A DNA stretch of 64,000 nt from Mikania micrantha (GCA_009363875.1 CM018691.1:6889977-6953976), one strand, 5' to 3'; positions 44,837-57,324 are shown, counted from the first letter of the stretch. The notes: a model not told the origin generated them from the letters alone. Program-made: numbers and translations.

Positions 44837-45366
44837 GGCAAATTGGATTTAAATAATCCAAACTTTGATCAACTGGCCGCTGCCGGTCCTAATTATGAAA
44901 ATCCCCGAGAACGGTCCGAACTTTCGACATATTTATCTATGGAGGACCGGTGTCAAAAAACACTAACGGCATTAACTTTTTTCCGAGTTTCGAACGGACT
45001 TTTGGGGGCTTTTATTCGGATGTAGAATACGAGTCAAATGACGTACAACTTACCTCAAAACGTTGCTCCAAATATCTCAATTTGATGATTTCTTTGATGA
45101 ATTGAAAGTTTAAACACCAAAATTGGGAAATTTGGAGCAATGTTTCGAGGTAAGTTATACGTCATTCGACTCGTATTCTCCATGTGAACAAAAGCCCTCA
45201 AAAATCCGTTCGAAACTCGGAAAAAAGTTAACGCCGTAAGGGTTTTTTTTACGGTGGTCCGCCATAGGTAAATATTTCGAAAGTTCGGACCGTTATCGGG
45301 AATTTTCATAGTTGGGACCAGCAGCAGCCAATTGATCAAAGTTTGATTATTAAAAGCCAATTTGCC
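44837..45366. mobile_element. Foldback element 1 with 9-base target duplication
   Basis: 530 bases. Ends GGCAAATTGG and CCAATTTGCC, flanked by TTAAAATAA on both sides (44828-44836 and 45367-45375). The two arms are long inverted repeats of each other, about 240 bases each, around a spacer of about 40 bases near 45085-45125. A 9-base duplication with long inverted arms fits a Mutator-like (MULE) foldback MITE. No protein coded. Confidence 0.88.
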
Positions 45367-45561
45367 TTAAAATAAAACAACTTCTTGGTATTCATTGAAC
45401 ATTGTACTCATAAACATACACACATATCTATACACACATACATGGATATTAATATATGTAAATAAAATACAAGAATCAATTTTGACAAGGATAATAAACA
45501 AATTTGATTTTCAAGATAAAACATTTTAATAAAATCTTTATTAATCCTAATTATGTGTGTG

Positions 45562-45563
<2 letters not shown>

Positions 45564-45632
<69 letters not shown>
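45564..45632. repeat. TAA microsatellite
   Basis: About 23 AAT/TAA units, directly left of foldback element 2. Confidence 0.95.
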
Positions 45633-46165
45633 GGCAAATTGGCTTTTAATAATCCAAACTTTGATCCATTGGCCACTGCCGGTCCCAACTATGAAAATCC
45701 CCAATAACGGTCCGAACTTTCGAGATATTTTCCAGTGGCGGACCGCCGTCAAAAAAAACCCTAACGGCGTTAACTTTTTTTCGAATTTCAAACGGATTTT
45801 TGAGGGCTTTTGTTCAGATGGAGAATACGAGTCGAATGGCGTATAACTTACCTCGAAACGTTGCTCCAAATTTCTCGATTTGATGATTTCTTTGATGAAT
45901 TGAAAGTTTAAACACCAAAATTGGGAAATTTGAAGCAATGTTTCCAGGTAAGTTATACGTCATTCGACTCGTATTCTCCATCTGAACAAAAGCCCTCAAA
46001 AATCCGTTCGAAACTAGAAAAAAAGTTAATGCCGTTAGGGTTTTTTTGACGGCTGTCCGTCACGGGAAAATATGTCAAAAGTTGGGACCGTTATTGGGGA
46101 TTTTCATAGTTGGAACCGACAGCGACCAATTGATCAGAGTTTGAATTATTTAAATCCAATTTGCC
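45633..46165. mobile_element. Foldback element 2, same family
   Basis: 533 bases, same ends and same arm sequence as the element at 44837. The flanks are TAATAATAA on both sides (45624-45632, 46166-46174), consistent with insertion into a TAA microsatellite. The two copies differ by scattered substitutions, so they are separate insertions. Confidence 0.85.
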
Positions 46166-46219
<54 letters not shown>

Positions 46220-46262
46220 CAACAACAACAACAACAACAATAACAATAACAATAAAAACAAA
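46166..46262. repeat. TAA and CAA microsatellite
   Basis: TAA units run into CAA units and then CAATAA mixtures; the right-hand continuation of the repeat split by foldback element 2. Confidence 0.9.
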
Positions 46263-46709
46263 GTAAGATGTGTTTATTAAAAATGATGCTTGAATAGAAC
46301 TTTTAAAACTTATAATGTTACAATTAAGCATAAATAATTACTAAAAGTTTTATAAACTTTTTGGTAAACAATTAGACATAAAATAATAAAGATATTAACT
46401 AGAGGGACTAAAAATGACTATTATATAAACCTTGTTGAGAGAGGAGTGTTTAAAATAAAGTTAGAAAGAAAGGAAAAATGAAGGACTGAAACCGTAAAAT
46501 TCCATAACCCTATTCTTCTTCTTCGCCTGTTACCTTCATCCGACCGGCCCAACTACTCAGTTTTAACCTGTTTTCAATCCAACGCAAACCAACGCATTTA
46601 CAGCTGGATTGATTGCATTATAGGAAATTTTTTGACCCCGTTAATCATAGGAATAATCAATTTGGATTGGCAATCAATATAAACGTGTAAACGAGTTAAC
46701 AAAGAAGTG
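46263..46709. other. Intergenic or intron, no gene seen
   Basis: AT-rich sequence with one pyrimidine tract (46510-46550); nothing coding recognised. Ends with target duplication AATTC (46710-46714) of the Tork element. Confidence 0.4.
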
Positions 46710-46714
46710 AATTC

Positions 46715-46957
46715 TGAAGTGTTAAGTGCATAACAAGAACACAATATTTCAAATGGATAATAACTTCATTAACTTAACCGGCCTTAAATAGGCAAACCAA
46801 TTACAACGTTCATAAAAACTAACTACCGAACAAACATTAATAAACGACTAATAAGGAAGACTCACACAAATTATTAAGACTAATTACTTCAACGATCGAA
46901 AAACAAACACCCGCAACCGCAGCTCAAACCACCGGCCGTAGCTCAAGCAGTCCAATA
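46715..46957 (-). repeat. Tork 3' LTR
   Basis: 243 bases, closely similar to 62974-63213 with scattered differences (for example an extra AAC near 46805). On the minus strand it starts TATTGG where TGTTGG would be expected and ends CACTTCA. A purine-rich TTTAGGGGAGGATA precedes it (46958-46971). Confidence 0.88.
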
Positions 46958-46974
46958 TATCCTCCCCTAAACAA

Positions 46975-47800
46975 GACCATTCTCTAATGTCTTGTTTAAT
47001 TGCACATACTCCCATAACTTAGTGCCACCGAATTCCAGCTGAACCATATGCTTGTCTACCAGCTCTCTCAAATAATGATAACGAACATCTATGTGTTTAG
47101 TTCTCCTATGCATAACTCGATTTTTAGATAATTTAATTGTTGATGTATTATCACAACACTGGTCTTCTCCTCCATCCCTTCAAGTAGACCTTTTATCCAA
47201 ACACAATGACATGCACATAAGCCTGCTGCTACATATACAGCCTCAGTTGAAGATAAAGTCACAATCTCTTGTTTCCTTGAACACCAACACAAAGCTGCAC
47301 CATTGAACAAACATACATAGCCGAAAGTGCTTCTTCTATCTTCACCATCTCTTGCATAATTGTTGTCTGAGAACACCACTAATCCTCTTTTATTTACTTT
47401 TTCATATCTCAGACCAAAATTAATAGTTCCCTTGATATCTTAATATTCGTTTGGCTGCCAGCAAATGATCTCCTTTAGGCTTTGTCATGAACCTGGGAAT
47501 AAGACTAACAACAAACATAATATCAGGCCTGGTGACCGTTAAATACATCAGACTTCCAACTAAACTTTTATACAAGGTTTCATCAACATCCTCCCATGAT
47601 TCAAGTTTAGTCAAAATTGTTCCAGGTACCATAGGCACATGTACACAGTTAGCTTCTTCCATTCCAAATCTTTTCACCACCTCTTTAGCATACTTTCCTT
47701 GATTTATTTCAATTGCTTCCTTTGTTTGACTAACTTCCACATCCAAAAAAATACCTCATTTGACCTAGATCTGTCATATCAAACTCTTTCTGCATTGAAC
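46975..47800 (-). pseudogene. Tork RT end and RNase H (remnant)
   Basis: Minus-strand frames give the end of RT and the connection (INQGKYAKEVVKRFGM, LVGSLMYLTVTRPDI, LLAAKRILRY) and RNase H (SDNNYARDGEDRRSTFGYVC, SRKQEIVTLSSTEAVY). In the last block the usual EAEY has become EAVY, so an active-site Glu is likely lost. Frames are broken near 47400 and 47750. Confidence 0.82.
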
Positions 47801-48260
47801 TTTTAAAACTTTCACATATCACCTTATCACTTCCCGCAAAAATTAGATCATCTACATATAAACTTACCAACAAATTTTATTCTATACTTTCTTTATAAAT
47901 AAAGTATGATCATGATTGCTTTTCTTGAATCCGTCCTTTTTAAAATAGGCTTCAATTATGTGATACCAAGCCCTAGGGACTTGCTTAAGCCCATAGAGTG
48001 CCCTCTTGAGTTTATAGACCTTGTTTTCTTCTCCTTCCTTCAAAAATCCATCTGGTTGTTCTATTAAGATAGACTCCTTTAATTCTCCATGTAAAAAAGC
48101 ACTTTTTACATCTAATTGATAGACTATCCCATCCCTCTTTGCTGCCACTGCAAGAAACATTCTGGTAGTATCCCATCTAGCCACTGGTGCAAACACTTCA
48201 CTATAATCTACCCCATACTTCTGAGCATACCCCTTCACAACCAATCTTGCCTTGTACTTA
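47801..48260 (-). pseudogene. Tork RT core (remnant)
   Basis: The minus strand reads YKARLVVKGYAQKYGVDYSE, APVARWDTTRMFLAVAA, LDVKSAFLHGELKE and KRALYGLKQVPRAWY. The catalytic YVDDLIFA is still present near 47835-47870 but in a shifted frame. The 5' side is cut at 48260 by the solo LTR and resumes at 51310. Confidence 0.85.
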
Positions 48261-48825
48261 TGTAACAACTGGGATACGAGCAACAATTAGTTCTGAAATC
48301 CAAGGGTGTACACGACAACAACGGAGAAGACTGTAATGCGAGAGCGACGATAACGAAAACAAACAACAAACCAAAATACATGGATAATTCTTATGACAGT
48401 TAGGGAAATCCATTGAATCACACAAACATGAATCAGAAGAAAATATAAACACCTTCTGAGGGATAACAATGAACACAAAACATGAATAGATAACATTTAG
48501 AGTATCGATCTAACGAGATATCTGTATGGGTGACGATCCATATGGATATGTTGATGGACTTGATACATTAAATGATATCTTTACAGTACAAAACAATGTC
48601 AGCAGTTCAGATGAACGTTGCTTTTGAATGGGTGACGATTCATACAAATGCAAATGTGAGTCTTGCAACTCTGATATAAAATAATAACAAATTTAATAAA
48701 ATTTTCACCAAAATACTTTAATAAACAATCAAAATTTTCACACACGCACTCATTCGTATGAATGAGCATTCATTTGTACAAATAGACACAATCATTGAAG
48801 CTTTACAACCACAGAGTCATTCGGG

Positions 48826-48925
48826 CGAATGTGAGTCATTCGTACGAATGAGTCATTCGTACGAATGAGTCATTCGTACGAATGAGTACGAATGACTCAT
48901 TCGTACGAATGACTCATTCGTGCGA
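48826..48925. repeat. CATTCGTACGAATG palindrome array
   Basis: The 14-base palindrome CATTCGTACGAATG is repeated at 17-base steps (48837, 48854, 48871) and again in mirrored order up to 48925, so the whole block is itself a palindrome of about 90 bases. Diverged copies continue to about 49500. Confidence 0.9.
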
Positions 48926-48934
48926 CAGCACAGG

Positions 48935-48942
48935 TATAAAAG
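48935..48942 (+). promoter_or_regulatory. TATA box of solo LTR
   Basis: GGTATAAAAGC, about 10-20 bases after the palindrome array; a plausible LTR core promoter facing the disrupted Tork sequence. Confidence 0.6.
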
Positions 48943-49823
48943 CAACACTTATGATTTCTTTCTCATTTTTCACCCCATTCGCCCAAGAAAAACCCTCTCC
49001 GAATCCCATTCGGATTTTCGACCATTTCCACACGAAATCGGACCATTTCAACGTCCAAACCATGTGTATTTCTACCCCAACACCTTCATTTCAAGATTTC
49101 AACCATTTCCAAGCTATTCCGGTCAAATACATGCTCCACATTGAGTATTAGCACCGATATTTTGCACCAAAACACTCCAAAACGTTTTGCCATCATTTTT
49201 GGCCGTAAAAACACCATAAACTACCCCTGGTTTCAAAAATGGCGTTCTTGGTGAATCTGCAGGCAAATGAGCCATACGAAGGGCTCATTTGTACAAATGA
49301 GATACTCCATTCGCCTGAGAAATTCATTGGAATGAACCTCTAGGAGAATGAGCATCCACACGAATGAAATGGACCCATTCGTATGAGACAACCATACGAA
49401 TGAGAACTTATTCGCACGAATGGATCACCAGAATGGATGTAGACATTTGCATCATTCAACTCGTGTGAATGAAGTTCATTCGCACGAATAGGTCATTCGC
49501 ACAAAGAGGAGGCTAAAATGGCTAAGTGTTGAACGTCCTATCGAACATCATTCGAGTCAATGGAACCGAACCTTAGACCAAAATTTTAAATCTAATCAAA
49601 ATAAAACAAAATGAGAACACATTTTCCAAAATCACATCAAGACACAGAACACACAACTACCCAACACTTAACTAACTAAAAAATAATTTATAACATGGGA
49701 TACAAACCGAGAGAATACACCGAGTTAGTGCATTGACAACCCGTAACCACAAGTGAGTTCATAGACCCCTTCTTCTACAACTTTTTGCCTTCCAAATCAT
49801 TTGGGGCTGAGAACATGCAACAT

Positions 49824-49917
49824 CTTATTCGAATGATATTCGAATAAGAGTTATTTTCAAATAATTTAAAAGGAAAAATCAACCCTCAACCTCTTATTCG
49901 AATGTTATTCGAATAAG
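49824..49917. repeat. Two long hairpins
   Basis: Arms CTTATTCGAAT and ATTCGAATAAG are separated by GAT at 49824-49848 and again by GTT at 49893-49917: 11 perfect pairs each. Confidence 0.85.
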
Positions 49918-51314
49918 TGCATTTTCATTCAATTTTACTAAGCGCTTATCACATCATCATCAACGTTTTCAAACTCAAACAATGATTTCAAGGATTCGAA
50001 ACACAGCTATAAGGAAGTGTCCGTTGATCATAATAGTTCGAGGCTTTGTGCCCAACCAAGAGGTAAGCGGACACAGCTTGAGAGCTTATGTTACACATCC
50101 AAATTAAACAAACAACAAGCTTAGTAGGGTATCTGTCTAGGGTAAGTCACTAGAACATGTGCCCATACAACATACACATCAAGAATTCGCTGAGGAATTC
50201 TCAAGTAAGCTCCTTATTCAAGAGTCATTTACCATTAATTTACGCGGTTCAACCGACGGTAACGTAGATGGTACCATAGGTCTAACCAACCTCCAGCGCT
50301 GAGGCTGGTACGTTACGCGCATACATAGAAAGGACAACTACTCGGATTAGTTCCATGGGAACTGATCGACAAGGGCATATCAGGTTTGGTAAATGATCAC
50401 ATGAGTGATATTCCAGACAGACCACACTAATAACAAAACTCAAGCATTGATTTTGAGACTGTAATACAAACAATTTTCAAACGGATACAAAACAGAAAAT
50501 GTTTGAACCAATAGGAAGGAAGTGTAAACCTTGTGATTTCAAATAATCAAAACAAAACAAGTCTTCCTATATTAGGAGACAAAGCATACACTTCTTTCTC
50601 AAAATATTTCTTTCTAAAACGTCTGTCATGCCGAATAGAAGTACAAAAGTGATGAGATCTGATTTCTATTAAGGATATCCTCGTGGATTATCAAAGGAGT
50701 GGTGGGTTGGAGGCTTAGCCTTGGCTTTACGTATGCCCTATATATAAACTACATTCGCTGATTTGGGATGGTGTCAGTAATGAAGTTTAGATCTAAACAC
50801 TTGTGTAGTTCATTTGTATTTTCAACACCGTTTACACACATTTTCAAAATCGTTGCAAACGAGAAGAATTTTCTTCAAGCCTTTTACAAAACCTAATCTT
50901 TTAAAAAGAGGCGTGAACTCACCAACATAGTGTCGACAGATTTTACTTGTTCTCAGGCGAAGAACAGGTGAAAGCAGGATGTCGTTTAGAGAGAGAAAGA
51001 TAGGATCCCTTAGAGGAACCTACAACTCCTGCATAAAATCTTCAGGGCCTCACATGCTACAAAATTCAAGACTTGCACCCCTGCAAGATATTTTGTTAGG
51101 CATCTAGGTTACGTCCCAGATGTCCAATTCAAGTTGTAATAGAATTAAATTATAAAACAATTGTACTTTAATTTTATCATTTTTATGTAATTTAGTATTC
51201 TCATATTATCATGTGCAATGTAACAATCTTATCACTCTGATTCAATCACGCCTCGAGACTATTCTGCCCTACGAGTTTTCGATCCAGCCCGCCGGCTTGG
51301 GGTGTGACAACTTA

Positions 51315-51961
51315 TCAACTTCACCTTTTTCATTTAACTTTGTCTTGTACACCTATTTAACTCCAATTGGTTTTATTCTATATGGAACATTAGCCAATTC
51401 CCAAGTTTGATTTCTTTGTATAGAATCAATTTCAGTCTTCATGGTAGCTGTCCACTTCTGTTCCTTAGCAGCCTCTTCATAACTTGTAGGATCTTCCGAA
51501 GCACTATACATAGCCATAATATCTTCTTCAGCCAAACTAGTATAATAATATTGCATCCACACATGTGCTCTTTTATTTCTTGTATTTCCATGAGCCTCAG
51601 TTGTGGGAACTGAAATGACATCTTCATTCAGTGGATGTGTTTCTTCATTAGTTTCTACCACTTCAGGAGCTTCTGAATTTTTTTCCTTCTTCTTGAGCCA
51701 CACTTGTATCTTCACTTGGAACTTCTTCTAAAGTAGTTTCAGAGACACTTTGATTATTTCCTTCTTCAATCACCAGCTCTTGTACTTCATTTTTCTTATC
51801 CTTCCAATCCCACTTACTTTCTTCATCAAACAACACATCCCTGCTTATTACTATTTTCTTAGTAACTGGATCATAAAGCTTGTATGCCTTGATTTCGTAC
51901 TAACACCAAGAAACATACAATTATGACTTGACTCTTTTCATCTAGCTTTGTTCTCAACTGA
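51315..51961 (-). pseudogene. Tork integrase end and RT N-terminus (remnant)
   Basis: From 51961 downward the minus strand continues the integrase interrupted at 60839: LRTKLDEKSQ, a frame change, then YDPVTKKIVISRDVLFDEES. The acidic linker and the start of RT follow (EEAAKEQKWTATMKTEIDSI, NQTWELAN), breaking off at VDK where the solo LTR is inserted. An in-frame stop lies near 51352. Confidence 0.8.
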
Positions 51962-51966
51962 GTTGG

Positions 51967-54515
51967 TGTAACAACCTGTTTTCAATAATGAAATGTATTT
52001 GAAATAATCGTTACAATAGCGATTGTGGTTGTTGTAATTTGAAAATATATGAGAAATCATGAACGTGGGAGAAAACCATGCGCGAAACGAAGTTACGGAT
52101 TGTCCGGAATCGCGAAACGAAGAAAATTACAAAGATATTATGCTTTGGGACTCTTCGCGGTACGCGAAGGTGGTTTTGAGGTTCCTTCGTGGAACGCGAA
52201 TAACCCAAAATATCTAAGAATCCCGAATTGCTTCGCGGTACGCGAAGAGCCCTCGAACCCTCCGTCGCGGTACGCGACGAGTGAAGCGGTTTAGAAACAT
52301 CTCAAATTCATCAGATTTCATTCAAGAAGATTTTTTTAACTCTTTCTTTCGAATTTTACACACACAGAGGCGAAAATTTAAGATCCAAACTCATAATTGA
52401 AGCCGGTTAAGCTTACAGATCGTACCAGAGAACGTATCTACAACATCTGATCGTTGTTTTGCGACTAAATATCCGTTTGATTGGGTAACGATTCGTTTTA
52501 TCCTACTAGTTTAATATTTTGTGAATTAAATCTAGTTTTGAATGCATTACTATGATTATGGGTATTGATTATTGCCTAGTTGATAACTAGGGGTTGTTAG
52601 AAACGAAGAACTTGATATTTTGATGGTGAAATCTTCGTTTGGAAGCCGGGATAATGTCCGGTTGTTATAAAAACCATATCATGATATGATAACTAGTAGG
52701 ATGGGTAAATGGTGATTTTGAAATAAATATGGATTATAATCCATGGGTTAAATGGTGATTGTGATAATTGACTAGAACTTGCTAAATATAGTAAGATAGA
52801 GTCAATTATGTGATAAGTTGACTTTGAGAAAGTCAAATCAGTCAAGTGATTTGAACTTGATTGTATGTGTTATATGTATTGAATATAGTTGTATATGTGT
52901 GAATATGCAACTAGGTGTTGGTGGTGAAAGTCAAGGGACAATTCACAGAAGTGGAAAAGAGGTTGTAGGAAGAGAACAACAGTTTGAACCAGGTAAGTTA
53001 CCCAAATTACTGTAACATTACATATAAGTAGTAGAAAGAGTCTACTTGTATACTTGATATATGTGATTGATGTTAAGTATGTGATTGAAACTATGGGATG
53101 AGAAATCCTTTAGTTTGTGTTTATTAAGTTTCAATGGGTAACGTATATGCAATATATTTGCATTAGAATAACCGGATGACCCGGTGATTAATTAATATGA
53201 TTTGGTGTTTATAGAATGATGGTGCATAACTTGATTAATGAAACTAATGGAATTAAAAGACCTATGAGAAGGCGTTATTAGTTTCAAAACGAATGTTATG
53301 CTTGTGTGGTATGCATAGTATAAATGCATTAAAATTTAGCCGGATGAGCCGGTGAAATTGATTTAATTGAACCACAAATGTGTGGCTAACCGGTTAATCC
53401 GGGAACTAAATTGTTGAACCACAAATGTGTGGCTAACCGATTAATCCGAGAATTGAATTATATATGACTCCACAATGGTGGATAGCCAGAGGTGCTGGCA
53501 ATTTTCTAGATGAAAGTACCGGTGGGTGAACATCTTAGACTTAATAATTATGACTCCACAATGGTGGATAGCCAGAGGTGCTGGCAATTGTCTAGATGGA
53601 AGTACCGGTGGGTGAACATCTTAGACTTAATGTTTATGACTCCACAATGGTGGATAGCCAGATGTGCTGGCAATTGTCTTAGATGGAAGGACCGGTGGGT
53701 GAACATCTTAAGACTTAAATTAATTATGATATCACGAATGTGTGACTAGTCAGAGGTGCTGACAAATAGCTATGGTGGAAGCACAGGAATGTGAACACCA
53801 TAGTGTAATTTTGATTAAACTATTGTGAACAATAGTTGATGATTGGTAATATGATATTATTACCTTGTGATAGATTTTTAATATATGTATGATACCACAA
53901 ATGTGTGGATAACCGGTTAATCCGGAAATTAAATTGTTGAAACCACAGGTGTGTGGGTAATTGGTTAAACCAATAATATATATATATATATATATGGTGT
54001 TTTAATTTAGCCAAAGGTGCTGGTGATAGAGTTGAATTAGGTAATATACTCATATTTGTGAAAATGTCCCATTAAGGGAAATAAATGCCCCATGTATGTT
54101 GGGTGCAAGTTGATGTTTAAATATGATATATTATTATCTAAACATGATAAACATCTATATAATATATATGTGGATGTGTTAAAATGAGTTTTGGGAACTC
54201 TGGGAGGGGTTACTTACTTAGTTCATATGAACTAATTGTGACCTTATATGTGATGTTACACGTCAAAGATAGATATGCGTCGGGCGATCAGATCGGGCAT
54301 GTTTTGAAGCAGAACCAAACGTTATGTAAAATCCTTGGTGGTATTAAACTTAAACACACTAGTTTTTATTAATCATAAATGTAAATGATTTGAAATTAAG
54401 TGTGTTTAAATCATGAAATGTAAATTTCACGCTTTCGAACATAAATTTTTGATAAAGTTTAATCTGGGACCTAAAATGGGACACGTATAATCGTGTGTAA
54501 AGTTTGGGTGTTACA
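51967..54515 (+). repeat. 5' LTR of deleted Gypsy
   Basis: 2549 bases, TGTAACAACC to GGTGTTACA. GTA-loop palindromes at 52153-52281 (second copy damaged to TCGTGGAACGCGA). Hairpin array at about 53370-54020 with loops AATG and AGGTG. TA repeat at 53974-53995. Confidence 0.9.
53372..53800 (+). repeat. Hairpin array in LTR with constant loops
   Basis: CCACA-AATG-TGTGG (53372-53385, repeated), TCCAC-AATG-GTGGA (53469-53482 and two more), GCCAG-AGGTG-CTGGC (53485-53499 and two near-repeats) and GTCAG-AGGTG-CTGAC (53749-53763). The last two differ by a compensated base pair. The same set recurs in the 3' LTR at 59676-60110. Confidence 0.82.
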
Positions 54516-54518
54516 GAG

Positions 54519-54530
54519 TTGGTATCAGAG
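54519..54530 (+). other. Primer binding site of deleted Gypsy
   Basis: TGGTATCAGAGC four to five bases after the LTR end at 54515; initiator tRNA-Met type. Confidence 0.85.
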
Positions 54531-57320
54531 CAATGGTTTGAGTGAATCAAGTGCGTCATGAACACTTGATCTCAAACTCTTGTGCTCTTGATATGAAAAC
54601 ATAACGTTTGATTCGAAGACCCGATCTTGATGCCGAATGTATGAGGTTAGCATATCTATGTCCTGTATTATAATTGTTAAATGTAATGTGAATCATTACA
54701 TGTTAAATGTGATTTGATTGATCATGTGAAACCGAAATCAATGTCTTGAGTATGAAATAAAGGAAGTAAGGAATTGGGCATATAATGAATGAACTAGTAC
54801 GTCTGGCCAACTTACTAGTGCAAACATGATATGAACAAGTTCTTATGAGAATCATTTTATACTTAGGATATTGAAATTAGTTAAGGTGTTATGAGCTTAA
54901 TATGTCTATTACTTGTGCGTAATAGTGTTGCCAATTCAAGAGAAATGAATTGGATGATTAACGTGGAAAGACCTACATGAGTGTAGGCTATAACACTTGA
55001 TGTTTTGGGGAAATTATTTCATTTGAACATGGAAAATGTCTTGGTGTGTATATATGAATTAAAAATGTATAATTTGACTGCTTAAGGCAGGATAGGGAAA
55101 AATACACGTAATTGTGTTTATGTGTTTATACATGTTTAAGTTTGAAATGTAATGATTTAAACATGTGAATAATTCATATAAAGTGCATATAATCTATATG
55201 CGGGATATATAGAGTTGTAAGTATACAATTTGTATACGTATGGTGAATGTTATGATATAAGTTCATAACTAGTGATAGTGTCATTAGATGTTGATAGTAA
55301 TTGACACACTGAATTGGAAACTATTTATAATAGTGTTAAATCAAATTTAAGACCATAACGTATGGCATTTTGTGTGTATAACATGTAAGACCATTGGTGA
55401 ATGGCATTGGATTTAACATGTAAGACCACTGGTGAGTGGCATTGGATTTAACATGTAAGACCACCGGTGGGTGGCATTGGATTTAACATGTAAGACCACC
55501 GGTGGGTGGCATTGGATTTAACATGTAAGACCACTGGTGGGTGGCATTGGATTTAACATGTAAGACCACTGGTGGGTGGCATTGGATTTAACATATAAGA
55601 CCACTTGCGAGTGGTGTTGAATTTGTTTGTGAGACCACCTGTGAGTGGCCTTGTGTTAGATGTGTAAAATCATCTTGGAATGACTTTGAATTTGTCATAC
55701 AAATCCTCCTTAGTGAGGTATTGGGAAAAATCCACATGCGTGTGGATTGGTCAATATGTGAGTATGTGTCGAATGATGTTGACTTTTAAAAAGTCAAAGT
55801 TATGGTTAAGGTGAATAGGTGAGTTACCTACTCATTAATATGCAACCATAAGACATATTAGTGCTTATGTGTTATGTGATTATGTTCGTTGAAACTACTT
55901 GTAATTGACTTGTAGTAATTGTAGTAAATTGAATGGTAAATTGACCATATGTGTCATGAAATGTTGAGGATATGAAACCACATGATGGTGGTATTTAACT
56001 ACTTGATAGATGTCTTGTAGTATTGAATTAATGTTATGTGCTAAATGCTTAAGTTGAAAGGTGTTACTAAATGATAATTTATAGTTGACACCATAAATTG
56101 ATAATAATCCACATTGTGTGGAAGTATACGAATGTGAAACCACATGGGGTGGTATTCGGATTGTTGAAATTAATGAATGTTATGTGCTAATTGCATAATT
56201 AATAAAAGTGTCGTTATATGTTTAGAATAACTGACACAGATAATGGGTGACGTTTCACATTCGTGTGAAACTGATGTAAGACCACTAATGCGTGGCATTA
56301 ATATTGTCATATAAGTCCATAATGAAATGGCGTTGGTATTGGACATGTAAGTCCACATTTTTGTGGCGTTGGGGGTAATCCATGTACATGATAATGAGTT
56401 ACCCATTTTGTTGAATTTGTAGTTATAGGACTAGGTGAGTCCACACTACAATTGTTTGTGCAATTAGCATATATGTGATTTGTTGTTTTAATTGAAATTG
56501 ATGTAAATGGTTATGGTTAGTGTGGTTATTGTAGTTGAATGAATTACAAGGTGTGTGAACATTCAACTAATGATAATGATTGAGTTGATTTACAAGAGTG
56601 TAAACAATCATCATACTGTGGATGTGGTGATCTACAAATGTGTAGACATTAAATTGGAAATGTGCAGGCTTTGATTCACAAGGTGTGTGAACATAAGACT
56701 TACAAATCCAATGTAATTGATTCACATGGAGTGTGAACAAATGGTGGATTGGAAATGTGCATGCTGATTCACATGGTATGTGAACATAAGACATGTAATT
56801 CCAATGTAATTGATTCACATGGTGTGTGAACAAAAAGGGATCTACAAGGGTGTAGCCCTTAAAAAGTTCAAGAGTCAAATTGTTAATATTGACTTTTGGG
56901 AAATATGATGCACAACTAGAGTTTTGTGTGCACATATGTATTGTGTTAAATGATAATGGTTGAGCATGAATGATAGATAAGAATGTCTATCTATGCAAAC
57001 GAATGACGCGGATGTTAAGTCATTCGGTTGTGGTGGTGTGTTAAATACATTATACATGAGATTTGACTTTAAAAAGTCAAAGTTATGCCTATTTGTGAAG
57101 AAATAGGATATTTATAATATGTATAAATTGTATTCATACATATGATGCGATGAATATTTATGTGATTATTTAAAAGAGAGGTAAGATGTATGTAAAAATA
57201 CACTTGAGTGTATGATTTGGTTTAGATGAAGAAAAGTCAAACCAAATAATCAATTGTAGATTGATTATTTAGAATCATGTATAATGATCATGTTTATCTA
57301 AGGATAAATGTTCAATTATG
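54531..57320 (+). other. Non-coding interior with short hairpins
   Basis: 2.8 kb without a credible coding region. Small hairpins occur throughout: ATCCACA-TGCG-TGTGGAT (55730-55747), TCTACA-AATG-TGTAGA (56631-56646), TTCACA-AGGTG-TGTGAA (56675-56691) and several TTCACATGG-type relatives to 56830. Open minus-strand frames across it are repeats, not genes. Confidence 0.7.
55381..55650 (+). repeat. 35-base tandem repeat, about 8 units
   Basis: Each unit carries AAGACCAC, a 6-base loop such as TGGTGG or CGGTGG, then GTGGCATT and GGATTTAACATG. The first unit has CCAT...ATGG in place of CCAC...GTGG, a compensated change. Confidence 0.9.
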
Positions 57321-57324
57321 CTTA

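Larger units (their letters stand above)
48261..51309 (+). repeat. Solo LTR of a Gypsy element, 3049 bases
   Basis: Begins TGTAACAACTGGG and ends GGGGTGTGACA, flanked by ACTTA on both sides (48256-48260, 51310-51314). No primer site, polypurine tract or coding region lies inside, so it is a solo LTR left by recombination. Plus orientation is supported by the TATA box at 48935 and by GAACTCACC near 50915, the offset seen in the dimer LTR. Holds large palindromes (see separate entries). Confidence 0.85.

Noticed and set aside
45553..45846. 97-codon frame beginning with a poly-Asn run
   Set aside because: Translation of a TAA microsatellite and one arm of a foldback element.
48837..48910. Regularly spaced repeats considered as a CRISPR array
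   Set aside because: Units are contiguous 17-base palindromic steps without unique spacers, and the setting is a plant LTR.
48882..49151. 74-89 codon frames after the solo-LTR TATA box
   Set aside because: Two overlapping frames without domains or conserved start context; likely untranslated LTR leader.
55895..57057. Several minus-strand frames of 60-122 codons
   Set aside because: Translations are His/Tyr/Leu repeats produced by the hairpin and tandem repeats; no known domain.
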